Source: Medicago truncatula (taxonomy: Eukaryota; Streptophyta; Magnoliopsida; Fabales; Fabaceae). From it: DNA of 64,000 nt. The stretch covers positions 9,920,001 through 9,984,000 of the forward strand of contig NC_053049.1 in the NCBI RefSeq assembly GCF_003473485.1, in the 5' to 3' direction. Positions 11,656 to 22,421 of this stretch are shown in pieces. The notes under the pieces are model-generated. The model saw only the letters and a program-made list of their open reading frames with translations, made no database searches and had not been told where the DNA came from. The first letter of the stretch is position 1. Every line of letters begins with the position of its first letter. Position numbers and translations under genes: made by a program.

Positions 11656-12830
11656 TAAAAATCTATATTTTAAATACATTCAATTAACGATGTATACGGT
11701 CTTTATTATAGACTATATACATCATCTAATTAATGAATCTAAAATATTTATTTTTGTTTATAATAATAATCGAAAAGATATAATTTATCAACTATAAATT
11801 CGTCTGCCATCCGCTACATTATCAACTATGCTCTATTTTTGTTAAAAAAACAGAGTCATAGTGTTATTCATTATCATTAGCAATTTGAATAAGTTAAATG
11901 GGTGATGCCGAAATTTCGGTAAAGTGTTAGGTGAGCATGCGCGTGTGCCTGTGTGGGTGTCGTTTGTTTGCTACTGGGTGACAAAACCACAAAAGAAAAA
12001 AGTTCAAAAGTTACTTGATTATTTAGGTCCTTGTCTTCATGATTTCATCGTATAGGCTACTAATTTGTTGTTGTAGATTATTCAAAATAAAAATTGTGTA
12101 AAATAAAAATGCACACTTAGGAAAAAAATGCCTACGTATAATGGACTCAAATGCTCATTACTGAGAAGTCAAGTAAGTTGAACACCTAAGTAAAAAACCA
12201 AATAGAAGGAAGCGGAACGCCACAATGGGTTGAAATAAAGAACGAAGACAAATTGTAATCAGGGAAAAATGAAATAAACAATAGAAGAAGAAAAATTAGG
12301 GAAGAAGAAAAAGAACCAAATGCTCCTTTATTTTCTTGGTTTTTATGTGGTTAGTGCATAATATGGTTATGAATGATGTGACTTAGTGGGATGGATATTT
12401 TATTTATTTTTTTTTGAAGAAGAGTTAGTGGAATAGTCATTTTCTTCTTTTTCTACATGATTTATTTTATTTCTTAATTTATTAAATAGAATGAGAGTTT
12501 TGGTGGGAAAATTTGGAGGGAAAAATTATTAGAGAATTTGTATGATTATAGTTATAAATGATGATGATAAGACCGGAGGCAGTAGAAGCAAAAATCCTAT
12601 TTTTTAATTCATTCAACAACTAATGAACTACTACTTATTAAATCTAATTTTTTTTTTTTTTTTTATAATTGAGATTCGGAGGAGTATCATTTAAGGTCTT
12701 TAATCAATAGCATTTTCCATAATTTCTTACAACTTTTAGTGAGTAGAATGACTTTTGTTGAATGAATGCAAAATCCACTCTTTTCACAGCTGGAGTGAAT
12801 ACTCTAGATTGATTTTTTTTTCTTTCAGAA
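11656..12830. other. Intergenic DNA
   Basis: AT-rich sequence with homopolymer runs (for example T's at 12649-12663). No coding frame, tRNA or clear mobile element is seen. Confidence 0.4.
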
Positions 12831-12847
12831 AATAATGCGGAGATATT

Positions 12848-13776
12848 TTTTTTGAAGAAGCTAAAATGGAATATATTATTGAACGCCTGAATATTTCAGC
12901 ACAAGAAGTGCTAAAAACCCAGCTGAAAAATATCAAATACAATCAAAGAAATCTGGGGAACAAAAACAGGAAAAACCAAAAAAAAGAGCTACCCTGTTAC
13001 ATAATAATTCCCAAGCAAGGTAAAGGATTTAACCACCAAGAATGGTAGGAGAAAACAAAACTAGGACGATTAGCTTTCAGCCACCAGTAAGATTGAAGCT
13101 TAACTTTATCTAGCAATTGATTAATCGAAGCTTCTGTTTGGTGAAAAACCCGAGCATTCCTTTCAAGCCAAATCACCCACACACAAGATAACCATATAAG
13201 ATGAAAAGCGGAGCGATTGTTTTTTGAGAAGCCTCCTAAGGTGCCAAATTGATACAAATGGTCTGGCACATGTTCAGGAAACACTATGTGGTAACTAAGC
13301 CAATGAGAAATACAATACCAAAGTTTACCAAAAAAATCACAGGAGAGGAATAAATGTTTTGCATCCTCCAGCATACCGCATCCACCCACGCATAACTGAG
13401 CATTTGGAAGTAAAATGTGTCTTTTAATTAGATTGTCCGTTGTTGGTAATCTATCCCGCAACAGGCGCCAAGCAAAGAGACTAATTTTCAGGGGAACTTC
13501 CTTGTTCCAAATTTCTGACGTGTGAGTTGCTGACAAGTTGTTGCTGATTGGTGTTAACAGATGGTTATAAGCACTTGTGACATTATAATTGTTGGAAGCA
13601 TGTAAGTGCCAAATCCACCTGTCATAATGATTAAGCTGCAAAACAATATTAGTTAAAATATCACAACACTCCCGCACCTTATCCTCCTCCCAAGCAAACA
13701 AACGACGCCGCCACTTCCAAGCTTCCCCCTCTTCTCCCCACCCAAACGAATACATTTCAGCCACCGTTGCCATTTT
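12848..13776 (-). mobile_element. 5'-truncated LINE (C-terminal zinc-binding RVT region) with 17-bp target-site duplication
   Basis: A 258-codon open frame (13773-12997) holds only the C-terminal part of a plant L1-type ORF2: RRRLFAWEEDKVREC, VPLKISLFAWRLLRDRLPT, then VGGCGMLEDAKHLFLSCDFF and VWVIWLERNARVFH. It ends PLPCLGI like the LINE at 2.9 kb, so they are related families. AATAATGCGGAGATATT flanks the copy at 12831-12847 and 13777-13793, and a short A-tail (T's at 12848-12853) abuts the left copy. The frame is intact although most of the element is missing. The apparent start Met is fortuitous, so this is not a host gene. Confidence 0.93.
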
Positions 13777-13999
13777 AATAATGCGGAGATATTAACTATT
13801 ATTTTCACTTTATCAATTGTTAAGATTTATAGTGGTAAATCTTAATCATTGATAATATAGAAATAAATTATCAAAACTCCACATGATTTCTCAATATTTT
13901 TCTTTTCTCAATTAAGAGATCAATTTCCGTAATATACCCGTGGCCTCCAAAAGGTAATCTAAAATCTATTATTTTTTGAAATGCTAACAAATATCTTAA

Positions 14000-14233
14000 G
14001 GGTGTGTTTGGATTGAAGGTTTAGGAGGAGAAAGGAGGGAAGAATTCACTTTTATATTTTAAATTACGAACAATGTAAAATATTTTTTTCAAAATAAATT
14101 AAGTATTTTTGAAATATTATATGATCATTTATCATGTTGTTAATTCAATTTTTTTAAAATCATTTTATAATGTCCAAATTTTAAAAAAGAAAAGTAAACC
14201 CTCCCCTCCTAAATTCTCCATCCAAACATACCC
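14000..14233. mobile_element. Tourist-like MITE (PIF/Harbinger type)
   Basis: The ends GGGTGTGTTTGGATTGAAGG and the inverse CTCCATCCAAACATACCC form terminal inverted repeats with AGGAGGAGAAAGGAGGG opposing CCCTCCCCTCCT. The element is 234 bp and flanked by TAA at 13997-13999 and 14234-14236, the 3-bp TWA duplication of Harbinger-type elements. A relative with similar ends lies at 63392-63950. Confidence 0.8.
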
Positions 14234-15388
14234 TAAAGGAATAATTTTTGGTTGGTCATAACCATAAAATTTGATCACACACACCTATAAAAAAAAAACA
14301 TCAGTTAGTTATTTTAATAAAAAGAAAAAAATGATTCTTCTCCTTTTACCTCTTTTCTTCTATTTATGCGAGTATGTTTAGATAATTTAGATTTTGTAAC
14401 CACTTGCGAGTTAAGGACATTTGTTAAGCAACTTAACATAATATTAGTAGTATTTTATTGAAGATTGTATAATCAACTTGTTAAAAGTTCGATTATCCTC
14501 TTTTGAACATAAAACTTTTCTTTTTATGTTTCATAGCAAATCTTCTTATGATACTTGTTAGCATGACTTCTTCTTTTTTCAAAGTAGTCTAAAATTAAAA
14601 TATTTGGATTTTTTTCCAACAACGATTAAAAAATATTTGGTTACACACAAATTTATTCAAAATTTAGTGATAATATTAAAATTATCCTGTCCATATACAT
14701 TTTCTAAAAACTTTTTTCATCTCTCGCATAAATTTTCATGGATATGTGACTAATAGGAGAGAATATGGATATTGAAAATTTAATTTCAAAACTGAGATAT
14801 TTGTATCTTTTCAAGGTGTAACAAGTTTTTTAAAGGACGTGATTAGACAAATTTAAATATTTCGTAGTGAAAATGTGAAATTATTTTGATATAAGTGAAT
14901 TTGTTGAAGTGTAATTTCTACATTTATGCTTCTATAGAAATATTCATTTATATGTAACATTCTTAAGTAGATGCACCCGAAGTAATCTTTAAGATCATGA
15001 AAGTAATCCAAGAAACCATAAAGTTAACAAACCTAATTTAAATTTATTGATTGATCGTAAGATTAAAAATATAGGTAAATTCTAGGTTGCATTTGAAAAA
15101 TTGTAAGTAAATTACACACAACTGTTTAAAACCAGTCGCATGAATTCTACTAACCAGTCACATAAACATTGTGATTGTGAAGCAGAATTCGTTTGCAATG
15201 AAAATATGAGGAAGAAGAAGTAGCATGGTTAGAAAGAAATAGAAGGGGGACTTTTCAGTGCGTTTTTTTTTATAAAGAGATGTGAGAATGAATTGAAAAA
15301 GTTATAGAGAGAAAAGTATGTTTAACCCGTGCCCCGGGGGCACCGGTTAGCAGGACCCAACTTTAAATGAGTAAAAGAGTATAAGAGA
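14234..15388. other. Intergenic DNA with a GC-rich near-palindrome
   Basis: Mostly AT-rich and featureless. At 15329-15343 GTGCCCCGGGGGCAC is a perfect inverted repeat around one G, standing out in this AT-rich context just before the duplicated U1 segment begins. Confidence 0.45.
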
Positions 15389-15615
15389 TGAGGAATGTGT
15401 TGAACGTGCAATATTCATTGAATCCTTTAATTACTTGTATAAAGTACTTGAAAGTTGAATCCCTTAATTAATTACATGTTGGTTGTGATACATTCTGAAT
15501 AGAGGTTTTGACAGCAAATCTTTGTCTACCAAACCCAGATCTCACCCTTTGAGATCAAAGAGGTTAGTCTCTAGCCTAGCTTTGAGAGTTGGTAGCTTTA
15601 GTCTAAAGAAGAACA

Positions 15616-16214
15616 TGTTGGAATATTTTATTATTTAATAATATTTCAATATGATTATGTGGGTAAATATTGTAATAATAATTATATTAGTTATTTATCA
15701 ATTGTGAGTCTTAATTGATTAGTGATCAAATTAAGTAATAAAGCTAATTAGATTTCTATTTTGGATAATTAATTATTTAATTTATTGATATGGACTCAAC
15801 ATGAGTGGATATCCGGATGACCCATTAACGGAATAATGGGAAACCTAATGGCCATCCAAATAAAAGAGGCTATGGTCCCCAATACACCGTACACGACAAA
15901 CTCTCTTCTCCCCATCTGAAGAGAACTTGAGGCATAAAGGTACCGATTGAGGAAGAACCAAATCAGCCGCCGCTAAATCTATTGTGTGTTTCAGATCATC
16001 TCCTCTCTTTGGTTATCGTTGTTGATTAGAGGGCTGCTATGAAAGCTTTATCCAGGTATTCCTAATACCCTAATTCTTAATATCCTTGATAAATCAAACA
16101 TGTCGTAGATCCGATCATAATCATATTCAATGTTTTGTTTGCTTCCGCTATTGATTCATAATTGTTGAACATGTTTTATGAAATCTGTTTTTATTAAGAC
16201 CTAAATTTCCAACA
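15616..16214. mobile_element. Solo LTR of an LTR retrotransposon, probably Ty1/copia-like
   Basis: A 599-bp unit begins TGTTGGAATATTTTATT and ends CTAAATTTCCAACA, the TG...CA form of LTR ends. It is flanked by the 5-bp duplication GAACA (15611-15615 and 16215-16219). No internal region is present, so it is a solo LTR left by recombination between LTRs. The sister segment near 25.86 kb lacks it. The perfect duplication suggests it is not very old. Family assignment is tentative. Confidence 0.88.
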
Positions 16215-16374
16215 GAACATAGCTTAGTTCAGCCAAAAACAGTATGCAGGAAAGACTATAGAAGATGAAGAATATATTTCCTTGGAGAATTCAATCTATG
16301 TATTATAGTGTCATGCCCTTTACAATCAATAATTGGAAAACGATGAAATTACACATCAAGCACATCATACATAA

Positions 16375-17504
16375 TTGGTACTAGCTTTTGGAAGGATAGA
16401 TGGGTTGGGGGAGCACCCCTCTACTTGTCATTCCCTAGACTTTTCGTTCTATCAAATCAAAAGGAGGCCAAGGTGGGGGAGGTTCAAGATGGGGGGTGTG
16501 AGTGGAATATTACGTGGCGGAGGGATCCGTTTTTGTGGGAGCTTGAACTTATCCATAATTTGATGGTTTTGTTGGAGGAGGTAGCTTTTGGAGGCGAGGA
16601 AGATAAGTGGGTGTGGACTCCGGAGGAGGACGGTTCTTTTTCGGTCAAACCAACTTATTCCATTTTGGAAAATCTCTTCCTTGTGGTAGACGATGTGAGT
16701 GCTATTTATGAGGGGGTTTTCTCCTCGATTTGGAAGAGTCCGGCTCCTTCCAAAGTAGTCACATTCTATTGGTCCCTACTTCTTGATCGTATTCCTACGA
16801 AGGATAATCTTGCATCTCGACATACCTTGGATTCGGGTGTGTCCTTACTTTGTGTTTGTGTGGAAGGTGTGTTGAGACTTCTACCCATCTCTTCTTGCAT
16901 TGTGATGTCTCCTCTTTAATTTGGCGTGGTATTTTAAATTGGCTCGGGATGAATTTTATTACCCCTCATAATTTGTTTGCGCATTTTGAGTGTTGGAATA
17001 ATGAGGTGGTCTCGAGAAGGCTTAGGAAAGGTTTTTTGTTGATTTGGCATGCCACTATTTGGTTGATTTGGATGGAAAGAAATGCACGGATTTTCAATCA
17101 CAAAGAGAAGGATGTTGGGGAGTTAGTGGATGAGATTGAAGCGGTGTCTTGGGTGTGGATGTTGAGCAGACTAAAGATAGCATCGTTCCTCTTTTATGAG
17201 TGGACTTGGAACCCTAGACAGTGCCTAAATAGAAGATGAAAGGTGCTGGCTTTTTTGGATCTGCTGCAGAGGCTTGAGTGGCTCGGTTTTATCCATTCTA
17301 TGTGCAGGTGGTTTTTATTGTTTAGGCTATAGGAAAGGTAATTATATAGTTTGTTTTTTGCCTTTTCCTGTGGCTGTTTTTGGCTGTGCTAGTACTGTTT
17401 TACTGCTGGTTTCTGTCGAACAGTTGGCTTCCTGCTGTTGTTTTTGCTGTAGCCATTTTGCACTTCTGGTGCGTGGTGTTATAATATTATGCCGATTAAA
17501 AAAA
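16375..17504 (+). mobile_element. 5'-truncated LINE with 17-bp target-site duplication
   Basis: The plus strand encodes the C-terminal zinc-binding RVT region of a LINE from a family different from the other two: EEDKWVWTPEEDGSFSVK, then DRIPTKDNLASRH, CVETSTHLFLHCDV and IWLIWMERNARIF. The frame shifts once near 16850, at the CXC segment between two open stretches (16425-16919 and 16850-17239). About 265 bp of 3' UTR ends in an A-run at 17498-17506. AAGCACATCATACATAA lies on both sides (16358-16374 and 17505-17521). The related sequence near 25.96 kb has no insertion, so the LINE arrived after the segmental duplication. Confidence 0.92.
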
Positions 17505-17956
17505 AAGCACATCATACATAAGTCAGATGCTATGAAGCACAGACTCACACAGAGACATTAGACAGACACGTCGACATCGATAATAATTTAAGAAAATGAT
17601 ATAATTCAATATAATCATATGTGTTGTGTTGTGTAGGCGTTGGATATGATATATATCGACACTGAGAGACGCCTAATCCGAAACGTATATCTACTTCATA
17701 GGTCAGATGTGAGGAGGAAACGATCAAACGACACATCATGCATATCATTCATGATTTATCTGTATGTTAACCAGCAAGATATTGATCATATATAGCACCT
17801 TGTATGTTCAAAGATACATTTACAAGAATTTGATATCACAGAAGCAACCTGTTCATAGTCATTTACCGTTGCTGGGGAAGAGCTTCGTTTGGTAATACAC
17901 AGATAAAATACGTGATACTTTAGTTAGTTAACCAAATTCATTATAGCTTATTATTT

Positions 17957-17967
17957 GTCCCACATCG
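17957..17967 (+). promoter_or_regulatory. USE of U1 snRNA gene A
   Basis: GTCCCACATCG is the plant snRNA upstream sequence element. It is 33 bp from the TATA box TATAAATA at 18001-18008, the spacing known for RNA polymerase II snRNA genes in plants. Confidence 0.93.
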
Positions 17968-18032
17968 CTCAGACTTAACATGCGTGAATGTTGAGGGAAA
18001 TATAAATAAAGAGCTATTTGCAACATTGCAAT

Positions 18033-18190
18033 ATACTTACCTGGATGGGGTCAATGGATGATCATGAAGGTCCATGGCCTAGGTTGGTGACCTCCATTGC
18101 ACTTCGGAGGGGTGCCTATCTAAGGTGTTCTCAAGTAGAACAGCCTACATCATAGTTTGTTGCTGTGGGGGCCTGCGTTCGCGCGGCCCC
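18033..18190 (+). ncRNA. U1: U1 spliceosomal snRNA gene, copy A
   Basis: The RNA begins ATACTTACCTGG, which pairs with 5' splice sites, 32 nt after the start of the TATA box. Loop I (GATCATGAAGG, U1-70K site) and loop II (ATTGCACT, U1A site) are intact. The 3' hairpin GGGGCCTGCGTTCGCGCGGCCCC closes with a TTCG loop. The Sm site reads AGTTTGTTG, whereas copies B and C have AATTTGTTG, so Sm assembly might be weaker. With USE, TATA and 3' box all in place, transcription is plausible. Confidence 0.9.
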
Positions 18191-18193
18191 TTC

Positions 18194-18207
18194 CAATAAT
18201 AGTTTAA
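18194..18207 (+). terminator. 3'-end box of U1 gene A
   Basis: CAATAATAGTTTAA fits the plant snRNA 3' box CA(N3-10)AGTNNAA just after the 3' hairpin. Confidence 0.8.
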
Positions 18208-18507
18208 TTATTTTTTTAAGAAACATTAATCATGGTTTTGCAAAAATATTTTCCAATTGCTTCAGCTGATCCGACAATCAATAAAATGAAAAAAAAAATA
18301 TTTAAGTTGATTTTTTTTTTTAAGAAGTTAAATTTGCCTTATTATGTGACATTTAGCCACAACTAGCATCACAAACTTAGTTTCCAAACAACTTGCCCCA
18401 AAATTCAATTAAAATTGTTGTACAAAGAAAACATTCATGATTTAGTAAGATGAGACAATTCATTACATTCAAACAAAAATGCAATTAAATATGAACACCA
18501 ATATCAC

Positions 18508-18722
18508 CTAGCGTCAGCATCTGCATCTCGCAAGTAAGCAATCAACGCATCGAGTGCCTTCTCATCTCTTGCACATGCGTCTGTTTTTTTTTTTTTTAAA
18601 TGACCTACCAAATTATAAATTCAAACACACAAAATGCAAAAACCTAACTAACCAAAAAGAGGAACACTAACTAACCAAATTGACGGATGCGAGGGTCTTT
18701 GAAGAAGATAAGCTAACCCACC
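18508..18722 (-). pseudogene. MOR1/XMAP215-like fragment, N-terminal exons
   Basis: Exon-like stretch 18580-18508 has an AG acceptor and a GT donor and reads RDEKALDALIAYLRDADADA, close to VQEKALDALIAFLRAADSDA in the first TOG domain of plant MOR1. About 100 bp further (near 18720-18676) is SSSKDPRIRQFG, matching TDPKDPRLRDFG just upstream in the same domain, ending at a GTTAGT donor. The start codon and remaining TOG exons are missing. MOR1 is a large microtubule-binding protein; this piece alone cannot make it. It lies about 300 bp beyond U1-A. Confidence 0.7.
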
Positions 18723-19074
18723 CAAATTGGTCGTGGAGAGAATGAAACATGAGACGAGGAGCACACTTCAAGGTCCCAAACCAATACCATTAGACCAACC
18801 CAAGTGGATTTATAATCGGAATATTTAAAAACTCAAAGTCCATGTGTTTTGACATTAAATTATTGTAATTTCCGTTTCAAAACTTTTTGAATTTTAAAAT
18901 AGTCCAAACAAAAGTAACATGTTTCATATTATAAATCTGAAATATGTATAAGTAACACTCAGAAATTACCAGTTCGATGATCACCGTCAAACATGCTCAT
19001 TTCAGAACATTAGCTTATACTCAGACTGAATCAGATATGGACCTCATAGGTTTCGATATCTGCTGGAGCGAGTG
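18723..19074. other. Intergenic DNA between MOR1 fragment and copia remnant
   Basis: Nothing recognised except that the LTR of the copia remnant starts at its right edge. Confidence 0.4.
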
Positions 19075-19535
19075 TTGTGTTATGTAAAAGTGTATTCTCA
19101 TTATTGAATTATGGTTTGATACAAAGCTCCTATATATAGCAAACTGAGTACACAACAAACTGAGTTACTTGAGAGCTAAGTAACTTCCACAACTAACTTC
19201 TAACTAACTTGTAACAAGCATATCCTAACAATTACTCTCCTAAACTGAACCTTATGACAAACAAATTTAGTTTACAGACATATATCACAAAGAATTAAGA
19301 CATTTCACAGATGCCTAGTTTCTCCCTCAATTTGCAAAAGGTTTCCAGCTTCAAAAGCCAAGTCATAATATCTGCAATCTGTTCCTGAGTACTCTCACCA
19401 CTCCTTCTTCTGTAAGATCTCTGAGAAAGTGGTATCTCACATCTATATGTTTGCATCTCCCATGCATCACTGGGTTTTTAGACAGTTTGATAGAGGAACT
19501 ATTATCACATAGTATAACTGTGCACTCAATATGGT
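19075..19535 (-). mobile_element. Ty1/copia remnant: LTR plus 3' end of pol
   Basis: A short LTR (19075-19230, TGTTGTGTTATG to TATCCTAACA in plus orientation) adjoins a purine-rich tract. The C-terminal RNase H part of a copia polyprotein is readable on the minus strand (for example NPVMHGRCKHIDVRYHFL). Only the 3' end remains; the element is broken, with several breaks, and looks old. Confidence 0.75.
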
Positions 19536-19769
19536 AACAAAGTTGAGTCTGGATGCCTTAGTTGCTTATAGGCGTGCTGAAAATGATGTATGTAACTTTC
19601 TTGGTCGACCATTGAGTTGTCCTCTAACTGGTCTATTCCCATGTAATCTTTATTCGAAAAATGTAATTGAGGGGAGGATATTTTTGGACTGCGTATTACA
19701 AACAAATTTGCAGCTCAAACATATTTCTTTCTCCCGATATTGTTGGTCCATCCTTCTCCAAATCTTCCT

Positions 19770-20010
19770 AATATGGAATTGATGTCGCCTTCATCTTCAG
19801 CAATGAGGAGGAGCAATCATCCTTTACAGTGATGTCCTTGAGAGAACCTTTCGTCGCAGTTAAAACAAAGCCCCTTTTCACGACGTTCAGTGAGTTCCGC
19901 TTTGGAAATTTGCCAGAATCTGGGTTCCGTTGCTGGAGTAGAGAGGAGCGCTGGTGTTGGTCGAATTCCGGTCTTGTTTTGACGCGGAGATGGTGGCGTC
20001 CATGGTTGGA
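19770..20010 (-). mobile_element. Ty3/gypsy gag remnant (zinc knuckle)
   Basis: The minus strand shows a CCHC zinc-knuckle segment (GLCFNCDERFSQGHHCKG) typical of the gag region of plant Ty3/gypsy elements. Only this internal fragment was seen, without LTRs. It is broken. Confidence 0.6.
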
Positions 20011-20327
20011 TATTTAAACATGATACATGCAGCTAACAAAATTGGATATTTAAACATCATTGTCTATGGTCTTAACTTGGAAAATCAATGAACGTACTTG
20101 TTTTACTCTTTAATATGCAGGGTACTTTGGGAATGAAAACATAGCATTCTTCAAATTTTAGTGCTTATAATTTGTTTTGCAAAAGCTAAATGAATTGTAT
20201 TAATTCAATACACAAGAAGTGAATAAGTGTATAGTCATTTACCATTGCTGAGGGAAAAGATTCGTTAGGTAGCACACATGAATCAGAGGTTTTAGTTTAG
20301 TTAACCAAGTTCATTATAGCACCATTT

Positions 20328-20338
20328 GTCCCACATCG
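20328..20338 (+). promoter_or_regulatory. USE of U1 snRNA gene B
   Basis: GTCCCACATCG, 33 bp before TATAAATA at 20372-20379: the same geometry as copies A and C. Confidence 0.93.
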
Positions 20339-20403
20339 CTCGGATTTCACATGTGGCAGTGTTGAGGGGAATATAAATAAAGAGGTATTTGCATCATTGT
20401 AAC

Positions 20404-20561
20404 ATACTTACCTGGATGGGGTCAATGGATGATCATGAAGGTCTATGGCCTAGGTTGGTGACCTCCATTGCACTTTGGAGGGGTGCCTACCTAAGGTGTT
20501 CTCAAGTAGAACAACCTACATCATAATTTGTTGCTGTGGGGGCCTGCGTTCGCGCGGCCCT
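20404..20561 (+). ncRNA. U1: U1 spliceosomal snRNA gene, copy B
   Basis: It begins ATACTTACCTGG 32 nt after the TATA start. Loop I GATCATGAAGG, loop II ATTGCACT and Sm site AATTTGTTG are intact. The 3' hairpin is GGGGGCCTGCG-TTCG-CGCGGCCC. With USE, TATA, Sm site and 3' box all matching consensus, this is the copy most likely to be functional. Confidence 0.93.
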
Positions 20562-20565
20562 CTTC

Positions 20566-20579
20566 CAATAATAGTTTAA
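20566..20579 (+). terminator. 3'-end box of U1 gene B
   Basis: CAATAATAGTTTAA fits CA(N3-10)AGTNNAA after the U1 3' hairpin. Confidence 0.8.
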
Positions 20580-20584
20580 TTTTT

Positions 20585-21915
20585 TTTTTTGAGGTATTGT
20601 ATTGTTTTTAAAGAGCATGAAATACCTTGCTCAAGAGAATTTAGAAATTTTTGTTATACTCATTTACATCTCTAATTGTGGATGAAATCATTTTTTTAGT
20701 GATTAATTGTTATTATATTTGTTAAAAGTGACAGTATTTCAAATGTTAAAAATAAATTCAATTACTGATTTTTTTTAGATTCAAGTTAATATATTTAAAT
20801 TATCAACAGTTAGCAAATTTATGATTTTTAAAATTAAGTAATTAATATTTTTACATTTAAAATATTAATAAATGTGTCAAATAATAATTTAATTTGAATA
20901 CATCATTGACTGTGTAAATTTATTAGACATGCATCCATAATTTGATTGGATGCATGTGCAATGTTACTGTTAGTACAACTACATAAAAATCAATCTCATA
21001 TGATAAATTCTCATTAAATAGCTAATTTGCACTACACTGCAACATTTCTAAAGAAAAAGAAGCAGAATGCACATGTGGAAGAGAATCGTGTAATATGACC
21101 ATAAGATGGGAAAAAGGAAGTATATATGAGTTTTGGATATAAATCTAGCAATTGAGGGGTTCATTCTGATTCTCATGATTGTCCTGAATTTCTTGATATC
21201 AGCCTCCAACGGTTCCTTTTCTGGTGAAGACTTTGGAGCTTCAGCTAGGCAGTACACAATCCCTTATACCTGGCCCAATTCGTAATCTGCTCCTTTAGAG
21301 ATTGGTACTACGGAATTGAAATATGCACGAAGAAACTAAATGACGGCTTCAGCTCAGCAGCATATTCTTCTTTTTTATTTGAACGGTGTATCGTCTTCAA
21401 AAACTTAAAAAAGAAAAAGACAAGGCACAACAGCCAAATGCATATACTTCAAGCAGCCACAAACTAAATAAAAGACAAACAAAACAGCAGAAAAGATTTA
21501 TTCGACAGAGTGAGTTACCAATTTTGGCTATACTTTTTAAAGGAGTAAAATATAAGTATAGATCTAAACTTAGGTCCACATTGCTCATTCTCCATCAAAT
21601 TGACAAAAACGATTTTAAGTCTGTACAATATTTTCATGTTGAGCACTAGCATTAAAGACTGTCTAAGGGTCCAAACCGCATTATGACATCTGAATGCACA
21701 AATCTCTGGTAAATATTTAAAAACAAAAATACATAACATATACAAATATCACATCTTAAAAAGAAAAATGGAAATACGGATAAAATAAAAAAGACGTAGA
21801 GAATGAAGATACGAAGAAAAAAGAATTAGAATGCTCGTGGATTGCCACACATTATGGCAATGTCCGGTGAGCATAAAAAGGATGTTCTCAATGCACTGAA
21901 AATTCAGATATCTAC
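20585..21915. other. Intergenic DNA with an unrecognised possible exon pair
   Basis: AT-rich up to about 21.0 kb. Around 21180-21345 the minus strand gives SVVPISKGADYELGQ before a GTATAA donor-like site, and EAPKSSPEKEPLEADIKKF after it. These look protein-like but I do not recognise them, and they do not match the MOR1 segment expected next. The rest holds nothing recognisable. Confidence 0.4.
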
Positions 21916-22421
21916 CTTATTCTGCGGCTTGGCTTTGCTGTTCCCGTAACATTTACAACTTCTGCTTCCCACTCTTTTTTCTACAGAAAGAAAGAGAGAG
22001 AATTGGATACATTACAATTTACATTAGGAGGAGAATATAACAAATCAATCACTAAGAAGACCAGATAAGCCTACCATTGTGTCTCTCATTTTCTCAAATA
22101 AGATTGATTTTACATTATCTTTACAGACCTAGCGACAAAGTTCAAGAGTCAACCATTTAGAGGATGCACTGACATTTTGATCTTGGTGATCAAAGAGTTC
22201 CGGAAGAACCTTCAAAATTCTTTTTGGGGGCACGATTTTAGCTCCAAATTCACTAGCAGTATGAAGACAGATAATTATATCATTATATGAGAGCAACAAA
22301 ACAGACACAGCTAGTATAGATTTTGCAACGCAATTCCAAACCTTAAAGCTTGAAACATAACATCTATTGCAGGCACCACCGCTTTAGCAAATTTTTTCTT
22401 TATCACTTTCTCCATTGCATC
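21916..22421 (-). pseudogene. MOR1/XMAP215-like fragment, three exons with an in-frame stop
   Basis: Three consecutive exons with GT-AG borders and matching phases: 22421-22342 (DAMEKVIKKKFAKAVVPAID...), 22252-22075 (EFGAKIVPPKRILKVLPELF... to ILFEKMRDTM) and 21980-21916 (KEWEAEVVNVTGTAKPSRRI). They match plant MOR1 TOG1 through the following linker almost residue for residue. In the middle exon the Trp of the conserved LCRWIGKD is a TAG stop. No further MOR1 exons were found on either side, so this is a decayed fragment. MOR1 organises cortical microtubules. The order relative to the N-terminal fragment at 18.5 kb is reversed, so the two come from separate copies. Confidence 0.85.

Larger units (their letters stand above)
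15389..18210. repeat. Duplicated segment A carrying U1-A, later interrupted by a solo LTR and a LINE
   Basis: Without the two insertions this segment aligns with 25656-26640. Shared stretches include TGTTGAACGTGCAATATTC, TTGACAGCAAATCTTTGTCT, CCCTTTACAATCAATAA and the whole region leading into the U1 gene. A shorter third copy (from about 20215 to 20585) shares only the U1 gene and about 180 bp upstream. Confidence 0.85.

Noticed and set aside
12997-13773. A 258-aa intact protein gene
   Set aside because: It is the C-terminal zinc-binding region of a truncated LINE, flanked by a 17-bp target duplication and an A-tail.
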